A stretch of DNA of 64,000 nucleotides, from NCBI RefSeq assembly GCF_021462825.1, contig NZ_JAKEEB010000005.1:126501-190500 (forward strand), read 5' to 3'. The position numbers and the translations under genes were made by a program. Source of the DNA: Streptomyces glomeratus. Its GTDB lineage: Bacteria; Actinomycetota; Actinomycetes; Streptomycetales; Streptomycetaceae. Positions within the stretch are counted from its first letter, which is position 1, and each line of letters starts with the position of its first letter. Of this stretch, positions 45,335 through 53,232 are shown one piece after another. Under the pieces are notes generated by a model. It made no database searches. It was not told the DNA's origin and worked only from the letters and a program-made list of their open reading frames with translations.

Positions 45335-45728
45335 GACGCGGACGCTCTCACCCCCGTCCTCGGGCCGCCTCATCCAGCACTACGGTGCGACACCACCCGG
45401 CCGCGTGTGTCGCGTACCGCACCAAGTGCCTGCTGCCCGAGACACTCTGGCCCTCACTGTACGCATGCCCGGCACGCTTTTCGAGCAGCCGCTCTGGCCG
45501 GCGGACGGTCACAGGGGGCCACGGCCCCCTTGCCCCTCTCAGCCACCGTGCGGTGAACAGAGCCGTCGGCACGTTGGCCGTGTCCGCCGGGGACTTGTGG
45601 GTGCGGGCCTGGTGGCGACCTGGGCGACGGCCATGGACGGGAAATCGTCGGCATGGTGGCGGGTGAGAAGGTCGATGAGCAGTTGAGGCGAGACTCAGTG
45701 CCTGCGTGTTCCGCCCTCGGCGATCCGT
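45335..45728. other. Intergenic region upstream of the YihY pseudogene
   Basis: About 390 bases between the YihY start and the csbD terminator. No coding stretch or repeat is recognised; promoter of the YihY gene expected. Confidence 0.45.
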
Positions 45729-45771
45729 CGAAAGGGGCCTTCCCGGAGTCACGCCGGGCAGGCCCCTTTCG
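45729..45771 (-). terminator. Strong terminator of the csbD gene
   Basis: CGAAAGGGGCCT (45729-45740) and AGGCCCCTTTCG (45760-45771) form a perfect 12-bp stem with an inner CCCGG/CCGGG extension. It lies 24 bases past the csbD stop. On the minus strand the stem end reads CCTTTCGA. Confidence 0.8.
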
Positions 45772-45794
45772 AATTCTCGGTGGAGACCGCAGGT

Positions 45795-45968
45795 TTAGTG
45801 CTTGAACGCGTCCTTCGCCTTTTCCTTGGCCTCACGGGCATCACCCGTGCTCTTCTCAGTCTGCCCCTCAGCAGCCATACGGTCGTTTCCGATGGCGCTT
45901 CCCACGGCTTCCTTGGCCTTGCCCTCGGCCTGCTCGCTCTTTGCCTTGGCCTTCTCGCCGGCAGTCAT
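45795..45968 (-). CDS. CsbD family stress protein
   Basis: A 57-residue highly charged protein rich in Lys, Ala and Glu (MTAGEKAKAKSEQAEGKAKE then AVGSAIGN). This is the CsbD-like pattern, normally induced by SigB-type sigma factors in general stress; the molecular function is unknown. The ATG is preceded by AGGAGG at ideal spacing, showing strong translation. The longer frame to 46439 is rejected. It is divergent from the small membrane protein. Confidence 0.87.
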   Translation of the reverse strand: MTAGEKAKAKSEQAEGKAKEAVGSAIGNDRMAAEGQTEKSTGDAREAKEKAKDAFKH

Positions 45969-46107
45969 GGAAGAGTACCTCCTGATAGCTGGTGTACCGC
46001 TGTCGCGGTAACCCGCTTGTGCCCCGGCGTTCCTTTCACAAACAAAGCGTAGTCGGTGAATGGCGACGGAATTGCAGGGCAGACGAGCGTGCAGGAGGTT
46101 GATAAAC

Positions 46108-46278
46108 ATGGTTCCCCTGCTGCTTGTTCTGCTTCTTGCACTGCTCCTCTTCGGTGCCGGCTTCGCCATCAAGATCCTCTGGTGGGTCGCCGTCGCCGTC
46201 CTGGTGCTGTGGCTTCTCGGCTTCGTCATGCGCTCCACCACCGCCGGTGGCGGCCGAGGTCGTTGGTACCGATGGTGA
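46108..46278 (+). CDS. Small hydrophobic membrane protein (DUF5670/lmo0937-like)
   Basis: A 56-residue protein with two hydrophobic helices (PLLLVLLLALLLFGAGFAIK; WWVAVAVLVLWLLGFVMR) and a Gly/Arg tail. The second helix resembles the lmo0937 family. The ATG follows GCAGGAGG. It is divergent from csbD, sharing a 139-base promoter region, which suggests joint stress induction. A strong hairpin follows. Function unknown. Confidence 0.75.
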   Translation: MVPLLLVLLLALLLFGAGFAIKILWWVAVAVLVLWLLGFVMRSTTAGGGRGRWYRW

Positions 46279-46301
46279 TCTGACCCGCAGCGCGCCTTCA
46301 T

Positions 46302-46337
46302 CACGGGGTCCGGCCGATATGACGGCCGGGCCCCGTG
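46302..46337 (+). terminator. Terminator after the small membrane protein
   Basis: CACGGGG then CCGGCCG pairs with CGGCCGG then CCCCGTG, a 14-bp stem with one bulge mismatch and a 6-base loop, 24 bases past the stop. Confidence 0.8.
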
Positions 46338-47210
46338 CGCATGCCGGACGTGAGGCGACCTGGGACGTAAGAGACCGTACAGCCCATAGGTGTCCCAAAC
46401 GGCAGCGGGGTAGGCGTGTTGCAGTCGGGGGCGGGACACGCACGCGCGATGGAACCCGCGCGACCTCCTGCCGTGTCCCCGCCTCCGGCGTTACCGGCGG
46501 CCGTGCTCCCAGCCGGGCTGCGGCGACGTGCGGAGGTCCCGTGGCGCGACTCCCGGACGCAGTGGCCGGCGACCGGGACGCGGCTACGGACGTGGCCAGG
46601 CAGAAAGCGACCACGGCCGAGCTGATCCGTCGCAGCCCCGACCATGCCCGTACGGACCTCCCGTTGTCTTTCAGCGTCGGCTTCCGTTCGAAGCCTGACC
46701 CTGGGGAGACGTAACAGTGCTTCGATACCTGGATGCGGAGAGCGGCTCAGAGCCGGGCAGGGGCGGGGCCTCCTCCTCCAGGGCTCCTGTACCACGAGGC
46801 CGGCTTCTTGTATGCGCCCGTCCTCAACGCCGCCCGTGCGGGCCGGCTTGACCCGACAGATCTGGGCATGGATCGCGGTGAGCAAGGTCGCGGACGACCA
46901 TGCGGTGGGCCGTCGCGGCAGCATGTCCACCGGTGACCGGAGCCGTTTCCGGTTCTCAGCGGCCAGATGCGGCAACTCGCGGTGCGCTACGTCTCGTTCT
47001 GCGGCAGGGTCGCCAGGGGGGCGCCTACCTGGGGCCGAGCGGCCCCGCCGACCGGCCCTGGAACCGCCCCGGTGAGCGGCTTTCGCGTGCTGTCGGGGGG
47101 CGATCGGTCTGTGGGACCGCGGGTACGGCGTGTCTTCGCTTCACGCGTGCGGCGCTGGCTGGCTCGCGCGGATCCTGCGGTTCGCCATTGTGCCAGGGGT
47201 GCCGGTCGGC
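46338..47210. other. Gene-poor stretch, possible decayed sequence
   Basis: 873 bases without a recognisable gene on either strand. Several open frames exist (for example minus strand 46301-46975) but have no domain likeness and poor start sites. The segment could be decayed DNA, given the remnants elsewhere in this region. Confidence 0.5.
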
Positions 47211-48419
47211 TCACAGGAAGCGCCGGATCGGGGTGACGGCGGCTTCCTTGGCGCGTTGCAGCACTGCCCGTCGTCTCCATCGAGTGAGCTCGATGCCCAC
47301 GCTGTAGCGCAGGTCCTCCTCGTAGTCGCGGTCGAGGGAGGCAGTGAACTCCTCGTCCAGGACGGCGAGCATCACCTCTTCGTCGTGGTCCATGGACCGG
47401 CGGTTGAAATTGGTGGATCCGATCAGGGAGGCGACCGAGTCCACGGTGATGATCTTGGCGTGCATCATGGTCGGCTGGTACTGGCGGATGTGCACGCCGG
47501 CCTGCAGCAGGCGCGTGTAGTGGTGTTGACCGGCGAGCTGGCAGGCGCGCTGGTCGGTGTGGGGGCCGGGCAGCAGGATCTCGACATGCACGCCGCGACG
47601 TGCGGTCTGGCACAGCAGGTCGATGAAGTAGGCGTCAGGGGCGAAGTAGGCGGTGGCCAGCCGGAAGCGTTCCTCGGCGGAGGTGAGCATGACCCGGATG
47701 AGGGTTTGCATGTCCTGCCAGCCGATGCTTGCGGAGCCGCGCACGACCTGCACCACCGACGAGCCGGCCTGTGGGTGTTCCGTGAAACGGTCGCGGTCAT
47801 CGAAGAGTTCGTCATGACACTCGGCCCAGTTCTGCGCGAACGCGGCGGCGATGCCGTCCACGGCCGGGCCGCGCACCTGGACGTGGGTGTCGCGCCACTC
47901 GGCAGGGTTGCGGGCATTGCCGCTCCATTCCTCGGCGATGCCGACGCCGCCGGTGAAGGCGGTGTGTTCGTCGACGATGAGGGCCTTGCGGTGGCAACGG
48001 TGGTTCTGTTTGAACGGTGACAGCCACACGGGTTTGCGGAACCAGGCCACCTGCACGCCCGCGGCGCTCATGAGGTCCAGCAGCCGCCGCTCGATCTCCT
48101 TGGCGCCGAAGCCGTCGAGCAGCAGTCGCACGCGCACCCCCGCGCGGGCGCGGTCGGCCAAAGTGACGGCGAAGTCGTGGGCGATCTGACCCCGCCAATA
48201 CACGAACGTCATCATGTCGACGGTGTGCCGAGCCGAACGGATCGCCCCGAGCATTGCGGGGAAGATCTCATCACCGTTGCGCAGGGGCACGAGGTCATTG
48301 CCTTCGGTGGCAGCCACGCCGATCAGTCGCTCCAGGCGACGGCGTAGGCGCTGCTTGCGCGCTGCTGCGTCAGGCACGGTGTCGCGCGCAGGGGGTGCCG
48401 GTATGCCGTCGAGTATCAC
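47211..48419 (-). CDS. Phospholipase D family, cardiolipin-synthase-like
   Basis: A 402-residue PLD-superfamily enzyme with two HKD motifs: HRKALIVDEHTAFTGG and HAKIITVDSVASLIGSTN. The N-terminal part lacks the two transmembrane helices of ClsA, like ClsB/ClsC forms. Such enzymes join phosphatidylglycerol molecules to make cardiolipin; some relatives are other phosphatidyl transferases or nucleases. The start is GTG after GGGAG. Single gene, beside a stress-related group, which suits envelope adaptation. Confidence 0.83.
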   Translation of the reverse strand: MILDGIPAPPARDTVPDAAARKQRLRRRLERLIGVAATEGNDLVPLRNGDEIFPAMLGAIRSARHTVDMMTFVYWRGQIAHDFAVTLADRARAGVRVRLLLDGFGAKEIERRLLDLMSAAGVQVAWFRKPVWLSPFKQNHRCHRKALIVDEHTAFTGGVGIAEEWSGNARNPAEWRDTHVQVRGPAVDGIAAAFAQNWAECHDELFDDRDRFTEHPQAGSSVVQVVRGSASIGWQDMQTLIRVMLTSAEERFRLATAYFAPDAYFIDLLCQTARRGVHVEILLPGPHTDQRACQLAGQHHYTRLLQAGVHIRQYQPTMMHAKIITVDSVASLIGSTNFNRRSMDHDEEVMLAVLDEEFTASLDRDYEEDLRYSVGIELTRWRRRAVLQRAKEAAVTPIRRFL

Positions 48420-48613
48420 GCCGAATCTCCCACTGGATCATGAAGACAGAACGTCACGGGCCGCTGGGCGAACCCGAACAACCACATTCCCGGCCGGCAC
48501 CGCGGCACTCCAGCAGTCTGCCTGGACCGAGCCCACCGACACCGCGACGCCAGCCGCACAGTCCTTGCTGAGGAGGTCACTCCCTGCGTTCCGCGTAATT
48601 CAGCGGCCTAGAG

Positions 48614-49141
48614 TCACGAATCTGGGGCCTGACCTGCGCGGACAGGGGTGAGGGCGCCTGAGAGGCGTTTCTCTAGGCGCTGCTGTTCCAGGGAGTACAG
48701 CACCCGCTCGGTCACCGACATGTCCCGGCGCCGGCCCCGCTTGGGCTGCCCGACCTGCCCGACGATTCGGTCGATCTTCAACCGCCGCCACAGATGATCG
48801 AGGACATAGGTTCCGCCGAACGGGACCGAGGAGACGAACTCCAGGTCACCCGCCGCGGTCGACGCCAGCGCCTCGCCCGGCTCCAGCAGCCTCGCAAGAG
48901 ACGCGACCAGGCGCTTCACCGCGTCCCGGTCGAGGTCGTCCTCACGGCCTAACGAGAAAAGCACCTTCGGGAATCGGCCGGTTGCCTGCGAGGCCGCGCT
49001 CAGTATTTTGCGTGATTCCCGCACAGAAGCTCGGCCTCTGCCCTGCGTGATCGGGGACTTCTGACGATTGACAAGGGCGGTGGCCATGGCCGTGTAGAGA
49101 TCACCGAGGCCAGCCGGTTCTGTCTGCAGCAGGGTTGTCAC
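48614..49141 (-). pseudogene. IS transposase fragment (IS1634/IS4-superfamily type, N-terminal part)
   Basis: A 175-residue frame whose middle, PKVLFSLGREDDLDRDAVKR, LVASLARLLEPGEAL and then FVSSVPFGGTYVLDHLWRRL, matches the N-terminal region of IS1634-type transposases. The catalytic DDE core is wholly absent; after SVTERVLYSLEQQ the match ends. The first 45 residues are also unlike a transposase, so both ends are probably junctions. The GTG at 49141 overlaps the TetR stop, likely by chance. No terminal inverted repeats were found. The 48420-48613 gap next to it has no gene. Confidence 0.65.
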
Positions 49142-49758
49142 CCCGACGGACAGACGCGCTCGATCAGCGTCTGCCAGCTGTCGCCGAGGCGGTCGGCCAG
49201 CGCTGGGTCCGGGGCGGTCGTCGGCTGCGGGGCCGAGAGGTACAGCATCACCGGGCCCTCCAGCGCCGCGGTGAGCTGCAGCGCGAGGCTGTCGAGGTCT
49301 GTGATGCCGGGCCGGGCCAGGGACAGGAGCATCCGGATGTGCATCCGCGTCAGGGTCGCGGGCGATCCGGCGGGGACGGGCTGCTTGCGGTCGAGGGAGG
49401 CCCGCACGATCGCCAGGTGGTCGGCGAGGTAGGCAGTGCGGGCGCGGCCGTAGGCGATGAGGCGGTCGACGGGGCCGGCGCCGGGGCCCAGCGGGGGCGG
49501 GCCGGACATGACCTGGTCCTGGAAGGCGTGCTCGTCCTCGTCGAGGAGGGCGTGGAAGATCCCGGCGCGGGTGCCGAAGCGGCGGTAGACGGTGCCCTTG
49601 CCCAGGCCCGCCCGCTCGGCCAGGCCGTCCATCGTGACCCCCTCCACGCCGAGCTCGGCGACCATCGCGCGGGCCGTGGCCAGCAGCTGCTCGCGGTTGC
49701 GGGCGGCGTCGGCTCGCTCGGCGCGGGGCCGGCCGAGCGGTACCAGGGGGCTGTTCAT
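49138..49758 (-). CDS. TetR family transcriptional regulator
   Basis: A 206-residue regulator. The N-terminal HTH has NREQLLATARAMVAELGVEG and GLGKGTVYRRFGTRAGIFHA. A helical ligand domain follows. The ATG is preceded by TTGGAGG; the longer frame reaching 49929 crosses the operator and is rejected. It is divergent from DoxX and the LLM oxidoreductase, with a clear inverted repeat in the 103-base gap, so it probably represses both itself and that operon. Effector unknown. Confidence 0.9.
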   Translation of the reverse strand: MNSPLVPLGRPRAERADAARNREQLLATARAMVAELGVEGVTMDGLAERAGLGKGTVYRRFGTRAGIFHALLDEDEHAFQDQVMSGPPPLGPGAGPVDRLIAYGRARTAYLADHLAIVRASLDRKQPVPAGSPATLTRMHIRMLLSLARPGITDLDSLALQLTAALEGPVMLYLSAPQPTTAPDPALADRLGDSWQTLIERVCPSG

Positions 49759-49785
49759 GACCTCCAACCTACCCCCCGGAAATAT

Positions 49786-49807
49786 TAAGCGGGGTGAAGT
49801 CCGCTTA
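49786..49807. promoter_or_regulatory. Probable TetR operator
   Basis: TAAGCGG (49786-49792) and CCGCTTA (49801-49807) are perfect inverted repeats 8 bases apart, in the gap between the divergent TetR and DoxX genes, 28 bases from the TetR start. The size fits a TetR dimer site. Confidence 0.65.
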
Positions 49808-49861
49808 TGCTCTCGTCCGTACCGCCTCCGCCCGTCCCCTCTTATCGACAGGACTGAACCC

Positions 49862-50233
49862 GTGCACGTCTTTCTGTGGATCCTGCAGATCCTGCTGGCC
49901 CTCGTTCTTCTCGCCGCCGGTGGCGGCAAGCTCGCCCAGCCCTACGAGAAGACCGCCGAGTCCATGCCGTGGGCCCGCAGCTTCAGTGCGGGCCAGGTCA
50001 AGGCCATCGCGGCCCTCGAAGTGCTCGCCGCGCTCGGTCTCGCCCTCCCGGCCGCGACCGGCGTCGCCCCGGTGCTGACCGCACTCGCCGCCACCGGTAC
50101 GGCATTGATCATGGTCGGCGCCGTCGTGACGCACGCCCGTGGCAAGGAGTGGTCCCAGATCGGCCCCGGCGCGGTGCTGCTCCTCATGGCCGTGGTGATC
50201 GCCTGGGGGCGCTTCGGCCCCTACGCCTGGTGA
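49862..50233 (+). CDS. DoxX family membrane protein
   Basis: A 123-residue protein with four hydrophobic helices (VFLWILQILLALVLLAAGGG is the first, ending in the DoxX-like GGKLAQPYE). DoxX-like proteins are often tied to redox or membrane-bound oxidoreductase functions, and in resistance-type operons under TetR control. The start GTG at 49862 is chosen over upstream frames through the operator. It is followed 53 bases on by the LLM gene, likely the same transcript. Confidence 0.82.
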   Translation: MHVFLWILQILLALVLLAAGGGKLAQPYEKTAESMPWARSFSAGQVKAIAALEVLAALGLALPAATGVAPVLTALAATGTALIMVGAVVTHARGKEWSQIGPGAVLLLMAVVIAWGRFGPYAW

Positions 50234-50286
50234 GCCCGCGTCCCGTCTCTCCCTCCCCTCCGCCTTGGTTCACGAAGGAGCCACCC

Positions 50287-51318
50287 ATGTCTGAAGTCCT
50301 CTTCGGTCTGGACACGTTCGGCGACGTCCCGGAGGACGACTCCGGCCGTCCCGTCTCGTACGCGCAGGCCATCCGGCAGGTTGTCGACGAGGCCGTGCTC
50401 GCCGACCAGGCCGGCGTCGACGCCCTCGCCCTCGGAGAGCACCATCGCCCCGAGTACGCGATCTCCACCCCGGAGACCGTGCTCGCGGGCGTCGCCACGC
50501 GCACCGAGCGGATCAAGCTCGCCTCCGGTGTCACCGTGCTCAGCTCCGACGACCCCGTTCGCGTGTTCCAGCGGTTCGCGACCCTGGACGCACTGTCGAA
50601 CGGGCGGGCCGAAGTGATCCTCGGGCGTGGTTCCTTCACCGAGTCGTTCCCGTTGTTCGGATACGACCTGGCCGACTACGACGTGCTGTTCGAGGAGAAG
50701 ATCGAGCTCTTCGCGAAGCTCCTCGAGGAGAAGCCCGTCACCTGGAGCGGCACCACGCGGGCGCCGCTCACCGATGCCGACGTGTTCCCCAAGACCGAGA
50801 ACGGGCTGACCACCTGGGTCGGTGTCGGCGGTACGCCGCAGTCGGTCGTGCGCACCGCGAAGTACGGCTTCCCGTTGATGATCGCCATCATCGGTGGCAG
50901 CCCGGCCCGCTTCGCCCCGTACGTCGATCTGTACGAGCGTGCCACTGACCAGTTCGGCACCACCGCCCACCCCGTGGGCATGCACTCGCCGGGCTTCGTG
51001 GCCGACACCGACGAGGAGGCGCGCGAACTGCACTGGCCCCGCTACAAGGTCATGCGCGACCGCATCGGCGCGCTGCGTGGCTGGCCGCCGGTGAGCAGGG
51101 CGGAGTACGAGCGCGAGATCGAGCACGGCTCCCTCTACATCGGCTCGCCCGAGACGGTCGCCCGCAAGATCGCGGATGCCGTCTCCGCGCTCGGTGTCGG
51201 TCGGTTCGACATGATCTACGGCTCCGGCACCATGCCGGTCGGCGCCCGGATGCGTGCCGTCGAGCTGTACGGAACGAAGGTCGTGCCGATGGTCCGCGAC
51301 ATCCTGGCGACGCGATGA
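50287..51318 (+). CDS. LLM class flavin-dependent oxidoreductase
   Basis: A 343-residue luciferase-like monooxygenase-fold protein (TIM barrel). Conserved parts are LALGEHHRPEYA, LASGVTVLSSDDPVRVFQRF, GRAEVILGRGSF and the C-terminal GSPETVARKIADAV. It uses FMN or F420; the choice is not evident. The ATG follows a GAAGGAG site. It is expressed from the TetR-DoxX promoter region. A fragment of an NAD(P)-binding protein overlaps its stop, so the operon once had a third member. Confidence 0.87.
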   Translation: MSEVLFGLDTFGDVPEDDSGRPVSYAQAIRQVVDEAVLADQAGVDALALGEHHRPEYAISTPETVLAGVATRTERIKLASGVTVLSSDDPVRVFQRFATLDALSNGRAEVILGRGSFTESFPLFGYDLADYDVLFEEKIELFAKLLEEKPVTWSGTTRAPLTDADVFPKTENGLTTWVGVGGTPQSVVRTAKYGFPLMIAIIGGSPARFAPYVDLYERATDQFGTTAHPVGMHSPGFVADTDEEARELHWPRYKVMRDRIGALRGWPPVSRAEYEREIEHGSLYIGSPETVARKIADAVSALGVGRFDMIYGSGTMPVGARMRAVELYGTKVVPMVRDILATR

Positions 51319-51410
51319 ACCTCGCCAGCGGCACCGACGTGCGCACGATCGGCATGCTCGGCGCCGAGAGGGTCGGCACCGTCCTCGCCCGGCTCGGCGA
51401 GCCGCGACGA
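51315..51410 (+). pseudogene. Remnant of an NAD(P)-binding (F420-reductase-like) gene
   Basis: The ATG overlaps the LLM stop (ATGA) and the frame reads VRTIGMLGAERVGTVLARLG, the start of a Rossmann protein such as NADPH-dependent F420 reductase. After about 32 residues likeness is lost, and the frame carries on as unrelated sequence to 51572. The coupling and motif suggest a once-intact third operon gene, now cut short. About 150 bases of unassigned DNA follow before the SDR gene. Confidence 0.55.
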
Positions 51411-51568
51411 CCAGTTCGGTCACACCGCGTTCGGCAGCCGTCGATACACCACGGAACGCCACCCACCGAGTCGATCCGTCTCGACATCGTCGGTGCCGGC
51501 GCGCCGGGTTCAGGGTGCTCTATAGGATCGCTTGCGTCTGCGATCTCGGAGCGGGGGCCTGAACAGCA

Positions 51569-52390
51569 GTGACCGACAAGCGAGTTGTCATCGTGACCGG
51601 TGGAGGTACGGGCATCGGGGCGGCCACCGCCCGGCTGTTGCGTGAGGGCGGGCACCAGGTGGTCGTCTCCGGGCGGCGGGCCGAACCGTTGCGGCGTCTC
51701 GAGCGCGAGACCGGGGCTGTGGCGTATCCGTCCGACGTGGGGGACCCCGACGCTGCCGAGGGTCTCGTCCGCGCCGCACTGGACGCCTACGGACGAATCG
51801 ACGGGCTGGTGCTCAACGCGGGCATCGGGCGCGGCGGAGCCGTCGGGGACCTGTCGCTCGAGGACTGGCACGAGGTGATGCGTACCAACGTCACCGGTCC
51901 GCTGCTGCTTCTGCGCGCGGCGATCCCGCACCTGCTGGACGCGCGTGGCTCGGTGGTCGCCGTCGCCTCGGTGTCCGCACTGCGCAACGGGGCGGGCAAC
52001 GCCCCGTACGCCACGTCCAAGGCGGCCTTGTCGCAGCTGTGCCGTTCCGTGGCCGTCGACTACGGGCGCCAGGGGGTGCGTGCCAACGTCGTGTGCCCCA
52101 GCTGGGTACGGAGTGAGATGGCCGACCGGCGCATGGCGCGCTTCGCCGAGGAAGCGGATCTGAAGGACGGCGGCGTGGAGTCCGCCTACGCGGAGGCGAC
52201 CCGGATCCTGCCCTTGGGCCGGCCGGGCGAGCCGCGTGAAGTCGCGGAGGCGATCGCCTGGCTGCTCTCCCCGGCGGCGTCGTATGTCAATGGCTCGGTG
52301 CTAGCCGTCGACGGTGGGGCGACGGCCCTCGATCCGGGAACCCTCGCGTTCGACTTCCGTATCGAACCACGCCGAGATACGGAGCTCTGA
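51569..52390 (+). CDS. SDR family oxidoreductase
   Basis: A 273-residue classical short-chain dehydrogenase. Cofactor motif TGGGTGIG (residues 10-17), NAG at 83-85, catalytic Ser134, Tyr147 and Lys151 (YATSK), and the C-terminal VNGSVLAVDGG. An Arg-rich loop after the second beta strand (SGRRAEPLRR) favours NADP(H). The substrate is unknown. The start is a GTG; no strong ribosome site. It may be transcribed with the LLM operon or alone. Confidence 0.88.
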   Translation: MTDKRVVIVTGGGTGIGAATARLLREGGHQVVVSGRRAEPLRRLERETGAVAYPSDVGDPDAAEGLVRAALDAYGRIDGLVLNAGIGRGGAVGDLSLEDWHEVMRTNVTGPLLLLRAAIPHLLDARGSVVAVASVSALRNGAGNAPYATSKAALSQLCRSVAVDYGRQGVRANVVCPSWVRSEMADRRMARFAEEADLKDGGVESAYAEATRILPLGRPGEPREVAEAIAWLLSPAASYVNGSVLAVDGGATALDPGTLAFDFRIEPRRDTEL

Positions 52391-52453
52391 CACCCCCGGT
52401 CTCCTCCATCCGCGTCCTCATGTGCGGCGCCCTCGACCTCGCCGCGCCGCAGG

Positions 52454-52975
52454 TCAGGAGAGGCCGGAAGCCCGCAGGATCGCCTCTGCCGTCCTGCCGT
52501 CGATCTGGTCGCCCAGCCGTTGCAGAACGTCCTCTCCGTGGATCAGCGTCCCGTGTTCGAGGGACCGGCGCAGGCCCCGGTCGAGTTCGTGCCACAGCAG
52601 GGGGCTGGCGGTCAGAGTGCGGGAGTCCAGTTGGAGGCGGCGGCCGTAGGCGTCCCGGAGGGCGAGCTGGGCGGTGACGCCGTCGTCGTACAGGTGGACG
52701 GACACAAGGGCGTCCGTGCGTACGACCCGTCGCCGCAGTGGACCGCGCATCATCAGCCAGCCCCGGCCCGCCGTGATGCGCGGCGGGAGGAGGACGGCGA
52801 AGATCGCGGCGGAGAGCGTCAGCCACAGCACCGCGCGAGGTGTGGTCAGGGTGCCCGCATTCCAGTCGACCAGCATCGTCATGGCGCAGAAGACGAGCGA
52901 GCAGGCGGTCGCGAGCCGGGCGCTGCCGCGCCAGTGGCGGTCGCCGGCCGGGCTCAGCGGTCCGCTCCTTCGCAT
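52454..52975 (-). CDS. Hypothetical membrane protein, 173 residues
   Basis: Two hydrophobic segments (LATACSLVFCAMTMLV and AVLWLTLSAAIFAVLL) near the N-terminus are followed by a soluble domain of beta and then helix type (VRTDALVSVHLYDDGVTAQL; SLEHGTLIHGEDVLQRLGDQ). The layout resembles proteins with a membrane-anchored PH-like domain, but no family is named. The start is MRRSGPLSPAG; the longer frame to 53047 is possible. Convergent with the SDR gene. Confidence 0.65.
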   Translation of the reverse strand: MRRSGPLSPAGDRHWRGSARLATACSLVFCAMTMLVDWNAGTLTTPRAVLWLTLSAAIFAVLLPPRITAGRGWLMMRGPLRRRVVRTDALVSVHLYDDGVTAQLALRDAYGRRLQLDSRTLTASPLLWHELDRGLRRSLEHGTLIHGEDVLQRLGDQIDGRTAEAILRASGLS

Positions 52976-53136
52976 GGCCTTGACGCTAGGTGTCCGGGGG
53001 CTCGGAGGCGACCGGTGCTGACGGTCTCCTGATGCCGAAGGGGCCATATCTTGACGCGATCCTGACGGGGACGGCCGCTAGGTGTATTGACCTGAAGCGT
53101 TGTTTACGCGGCTGATCGGTGGGTGGCCGCTCGGCG

Positions 53137-53232
53137 GTGAGCGCCCTGCTCCCGTGGGCGGGCGGTCTGCTGGCGGCGGCCGCCCTGCTGACCCTGCTCG
53201 GACTGCGGCCCCGGCTCGCCGAGTACCGCTAG
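53137..53232 (+). pseudogene. Possible C-terminal remnant of a membrane transporter
   Basis: A 31-residue frame: a hydrophobic helix (LLPWAGGLLAAAALLTLLGL) then RPRLAEYR and stop, as at the end of MFS permeases. Its stop overlaps that of the convergent antiporter. It has no ribosome site. It is probably a leftover tail, though a real short membrane peptide is not excluded. Confidence 0.3.

Noticed and set aside
45969..46107. SigB-type promoter (GTTT...GGGTA) for csbD or the small membrane gene
   Set aside because: GTTT and GGGTTA are present on the csbD strand but about 25 bases apart, outside the 14-16 expected.
46301..46975. Minus-strand frame of 224 codons in the gene-poor stretch
   Set aside because: No family likeness, Arg/Pro/Ala-rich random-looking composition, no ribosome site, and it runs through the terminator at 46302-46337.
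48614..49141. Functional insertion sequence
   Set aside because: No catalytic domain, no terminal inverted repeats and no target duplication were found; only a fragment remains.
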